Source: an uncultured Pirellula sp. (lineage in GTDB: Bacteria; Planctomycetota; Planctomycetia; Pirellulales; Pirellulaceae). From it: 7,894 nt of DNA. Of this stretch, positions 6,433 to 7,894 are shown in pieces. Each line of letters opens with the position of its first letter. Positions within the stretch are counted from its first letter, which is position 1. Where the stretch lies: contig CAITIF010000170.1 of NCBI GenBank assembly GCA_903892365.1, positions 1 through 7,894 on the forward strand. The letters run 5' to 3'. A model generated the notes under the pieces. The model had not been told where the DNA came from. It did not search any database and was given only the letters and a program-made list of their open reading frames with translations. A program made the position numbers and the translations under genes.

Positions 6433-6497
6433 GTAGCTTTCAGGTGTGCGCTACGCCGAACTGAACTCGACGGAAGCGAGAGCTGGCTCAGTTCCGG
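6433..6497. repeat. Two adjacent hairpins (structured intergenic element)
   Basis: GTAGC (6433-6437) pairs with GCTAC (6450-6454). Directly after it, GAACTGA (6458-6464) pairs with TCAGTTC (6488-6494). Nested inside is CTCG (6466-6469) with CGAG (6477-6480), and the outer stem can extend to CCG/CGG with one bulged base. No T-tract follows on either strand. It could be an intergenic repeat of the REP type, a small structured RNA or a remnant; copy number elsewhere is unknown. Confidence 0.35.
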
Positions 6498-6570
6498 TAA
6501 CGCACCAAACCTGTTGCGAAAATTAGACTCAAGGCCCTTTTTCGATGTTGCTAGCTGAGTAGAAATCATT

Positions 6571-6596
6571 GTTCTCATGGCAAAATTGATGAGAAC
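6571..6596. promoter_or_regulatory. Perfect 8-10-8 palindrome, candidate activator site
   Basis: GTTCTCAT (6571-6578) and ATGAGAAC (6589-6596) are exact reverse complements around a 10-base AT-rich centre. The site ends 12 bases before the -35 element of a good promoter. Its centre lies about 61 bases upstream of the inferred transcription start, which is the usual place for a class I activator dimer. As a terminator it would be poor: the stem is weak and the following bases are only partly T-rich. The bound regulator is unknown. Confidence 0.5.
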
Positions 6597-6608
6597 CTTT
6601 CATTTTGC

Positions 6609-6638
6609 TTGGCAAGGAATCCTCGACTGTCTTATAAC
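6609..6638 (+). promoter_or_regulatory. Sigma70-type promoter for the secreted protein at 6713
   Basis: TTGGCA (6609-6614) and TATAAC (6633-6638) each match five of six consensus bases with an 18-base spacer. Transcription would start near 6645, leaving a leader of about 68 bases before ATG 6713. It is the best promoter-like sequence I see in the window. Confidence 0.5.
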
Positions 6639-6712
6639 AGAGGCTCCTTCGAACGTCCCAGCGATTCATCCTCCCTTGGCCTCCCCCGGCTCAAAAAGAA
6701 CTTTGAGAAACG

Positions 6713-7894
6713 ATGTCGATTCCAACCTCCCTACCATGGCCCCTGTTTAGTTGCATACTGTTTATCTTACTGCCAAACGCAAGTGCTCAGGATCGTTCTT
6801 TGGTTCAGTTGTTCCCCGAGTCTACCGTCGCTTTCGTCGAGCTTGCACCGGCTGACCAGTGGATCAATCATCCTCTGCGACAGCAAGTTCAGGCGTCTGC
6901 TAGCTTCAAGGAAGTTTGGCGAAGCGAGCCGGTCATGAAACTTCGTAGTGGATTGATGCTGGCCGAGTTTGCTTTAGGCGACAAGGCAGAAAATATAATC
7001 ACGAAATTGATCAAGGGCGGCGCTGCTTTGGCCGTGGACAAGGAACAGAAAGGGGTCGTTTTGGTAGCAAAAACGGAAAGCAAAGACTGGCTCGAATCGT
7101 ATCTCAAAAAACTCATCAAACTGGCTCGGGACGAAGCGACAAAAAAGAAGGAAGATGATCCTCTCAAAGAAACCGAATACCGCGGCTTGCTTGCTTACAA
7201 GTCCAGGGTTGGAATCATCGCTGTATTGGATGAGTATCTTCTGATTACCAACAAGGATACTCTGGCGAAGATCATCGCGGATCGTTACATCGATCGATCT
7301 GCCGAAGGCTTCGAACAGACGGAACAATATTCGCAATTTGCGAAAGATCGAAACCAGTCTACCGATTCCTCCTCCACGGCCAAGGAAGTGGGTTGGTTGA
7401 CGGTGGATATCCAGAGTCTTCGGGACGCGGGGGTGGCGCCGGACCTGCTTGGTGGCAAGGCGAAGAATTTTGGTGCCGAGATGATTCTTGGTGGACTGCT
7501 TGCAGTTCTCCACCAAACGCCAACGGTTTCTGGCACCTTGCGTTTATCGGACTCCAAGGTTTCACTCTTGCTGGACTCACCCTACCAAGCGGGTTGGGGT
7601 GGAGAAGAACGTACATTCTTTTTTGGTGAAGAAGGGAAAGGCTACGCGATGCCATTGCTGCAGTCCGAAAATCGGATCGCTAGCCTGAGCGCGTACCGCG
7701 ATGTTTCCCAGTTGTGGCTTCGCGCTGGTGACTTGTTCGATGCAACGGTCAACGACCAGCTGGCGCAAGCAGACAGCACGTTGACCACATTGTTCTCCGG
7801 TCGCGATTTTGGTGAAGAAATCCTTGGTGCGATCTACCCCGAAGTTCGAATCGTCGTTTCACATCAAGACTTCAAAGAAGCTAGCAGCATACCA
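6713..7894 (+). CDS. Secreted protein of DUF3352-like appearance, 3'-truncated by window edge
   Basis: The frame is open from ATG 6713 to the last base, 394 codons, so the true C-terminus lies outside. It begins with a clear signal peptide: hydrophobic core LFSCILFILL (11-20) and a signal peptidase I site ASA/Q at 25/26. The mature N-terminus has LFPESTVAFVELA, then a helical stretch, a GGAALAVD strand and a VVLVAK strand followed by an amphipathic helix (125-140). A very charged KKKEDD loop precedes YRGLLAYKS and a strand pair (IIAVLDEYLLITNK). This beta-alpha-beta order, with a strand meaning 'yields value', a helix, then 'YRG...Y' and 'LLITN..TL', resembles DUF3352-type proteins common in planctomycetes. 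The second half (225-394) is less typical. Function is unknown; it acts in the periplasm or at the surface. The ribosome site is weak (GAG about 6 bases before the ATG). The gene has its own promoter upstream and does not belong to the minus-strand cluster. Confidence 0.8.
   Translation, partial: MSIPTSLPWPLFSCILFILLPNASAQDRSLVQLFPESTVAFVELAPADQWINHPLRQQVQASASFKEVWRSEPVMKLRSGLMLAEFALGDKAENIITKLIKGGAALAVDKEQKGVVLVAKTESKDWLESYLKKLIKLARDEATKKKEDDPLKETEYRGLLAYKSRVGIIAVLDEYLLITNKDTLAKIIADRYIDRSAEGFEQTEQYSQFAKDRNQSTDSSSTAKEVGWLTVDIQSLRDAGVAPDLLGGKAKNFGAEMILGGLLAVLHQTPTVSGTLRLSDSKVSLLLDSPYQAGWGGEERTFFFGEEGKGYAMPLLQSENRIASLSAYRDVSQLWLRAGDLFDATVNDQLAQADSTLTTLFSGRDFGEEILGAIYPEVRIVVSHQDFKEASSIP

Larger units (their letters stand above)
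6305..6712. other. 408-base region without a convincing gene
   Basis: No frame on either strand here reads like a protein. A 69-residue minus-strand frame (6369-6578) is Ser/Arg/Asn-rich with no domain or signal and overlaps hairpins, so I do not call it. A hydrophobic in-frame extension of the four-helix-bundle gene (6305-6379) is also not believed to be part of that protein. The region does hold two adjacent hairpins (6433-6497), an 8-10-8 palindrome (6571-6596) and a good promoter (6609-6638), listed separately. Confidence 0.6.

Noticed and set aside
6369..6578. 69-residue minus-strand frame
   Set aside because: Low-complexity Ser/Arg/Asn composition, no domain, and it coincides with hairpins and the palindrome.
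6974..7516. 180-residue minus-strand open frame under the secreted protein
   Set aside because: The plus strand carries an unbroken 394-codon frame with a signal peptide across the same DNA.

Overview
The window looks like chromosomal DNA of a planctomycete, most likely of the Pirellulaceae/Rhodopirellula type. This is inferred from the gene families, not from any marker gene. The families are a DUF5077+DUF3472 exported protein, a four-helix-bundle (S23/IVP-like) protein with the wording typical of that phylum, a PAS-GAF-receiver protein with no kinase domain, many GTG starts, mostly poor Shine-Dalgarno sequences and large secreted proteins of unknown function. No tRNA, rRNA, CRISPR array, insertion sequence or phage gene was seen.

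Left part (1-3753, plus strand): the 3' two thirds of a mannose-1-phosphate guanylyltransferase gene (GDP-mannose synthesis) ends at 738. A 228-base gap follows, with a cluster of TGTCG/CGACA half-sites, short hairpins and a possible promoter. Then come a PAS-GAF-helical-receiver signalling protein (967-2523) and, 12 bases later and in the same reading frame, a membrane-anchored calcineurin-like phosphoesterase (2536-3753). The last two are probably one transcript.

Middle (3851-5543): a secreted or lipoprotein-type DUF5077/DUF3472 protein on the plus strand runs convergently into a small exported minus-strand protein of NTF2-like appearance (5145-5543).

Right-middle (5583-6304, minus strand): read closely, this apparently gene-poor stretch holds three small genes that all look broken. 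They are a four-helix-bundle protein with an in-frame TGA at a usually conserved position, an 82-residue two-helix membrane protein interrupted by a one-base shift at a run of four A, and a 54-residue protein interrupted by a one-base shift at a run of four G. With the exported protein downstream they are packed like an operon. They are either decaying genes or, for the two shifts, possible homopolymer sequence errors.

Right end (6305-7894): about 400 bases without a convincing gene contain two adjacent hairpins, a perfect 8-10-8 palindrome and a good sigma70-type promoter. These lead into a large secreted protein of DUF3352-like appearance that starts at 6713 and runs off the window. The palindrome is centred about 61 bases upstream of the inferred transcription start, where class I activators commonly bind.

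No coherent new defence or mobile system is visible. The items most worth a second look are the decayed small-gene cluster, the palindrome-promoter unit, and the kinase-less signalling protein coupled to the LpxG/YaeI-like phosphoesterase.
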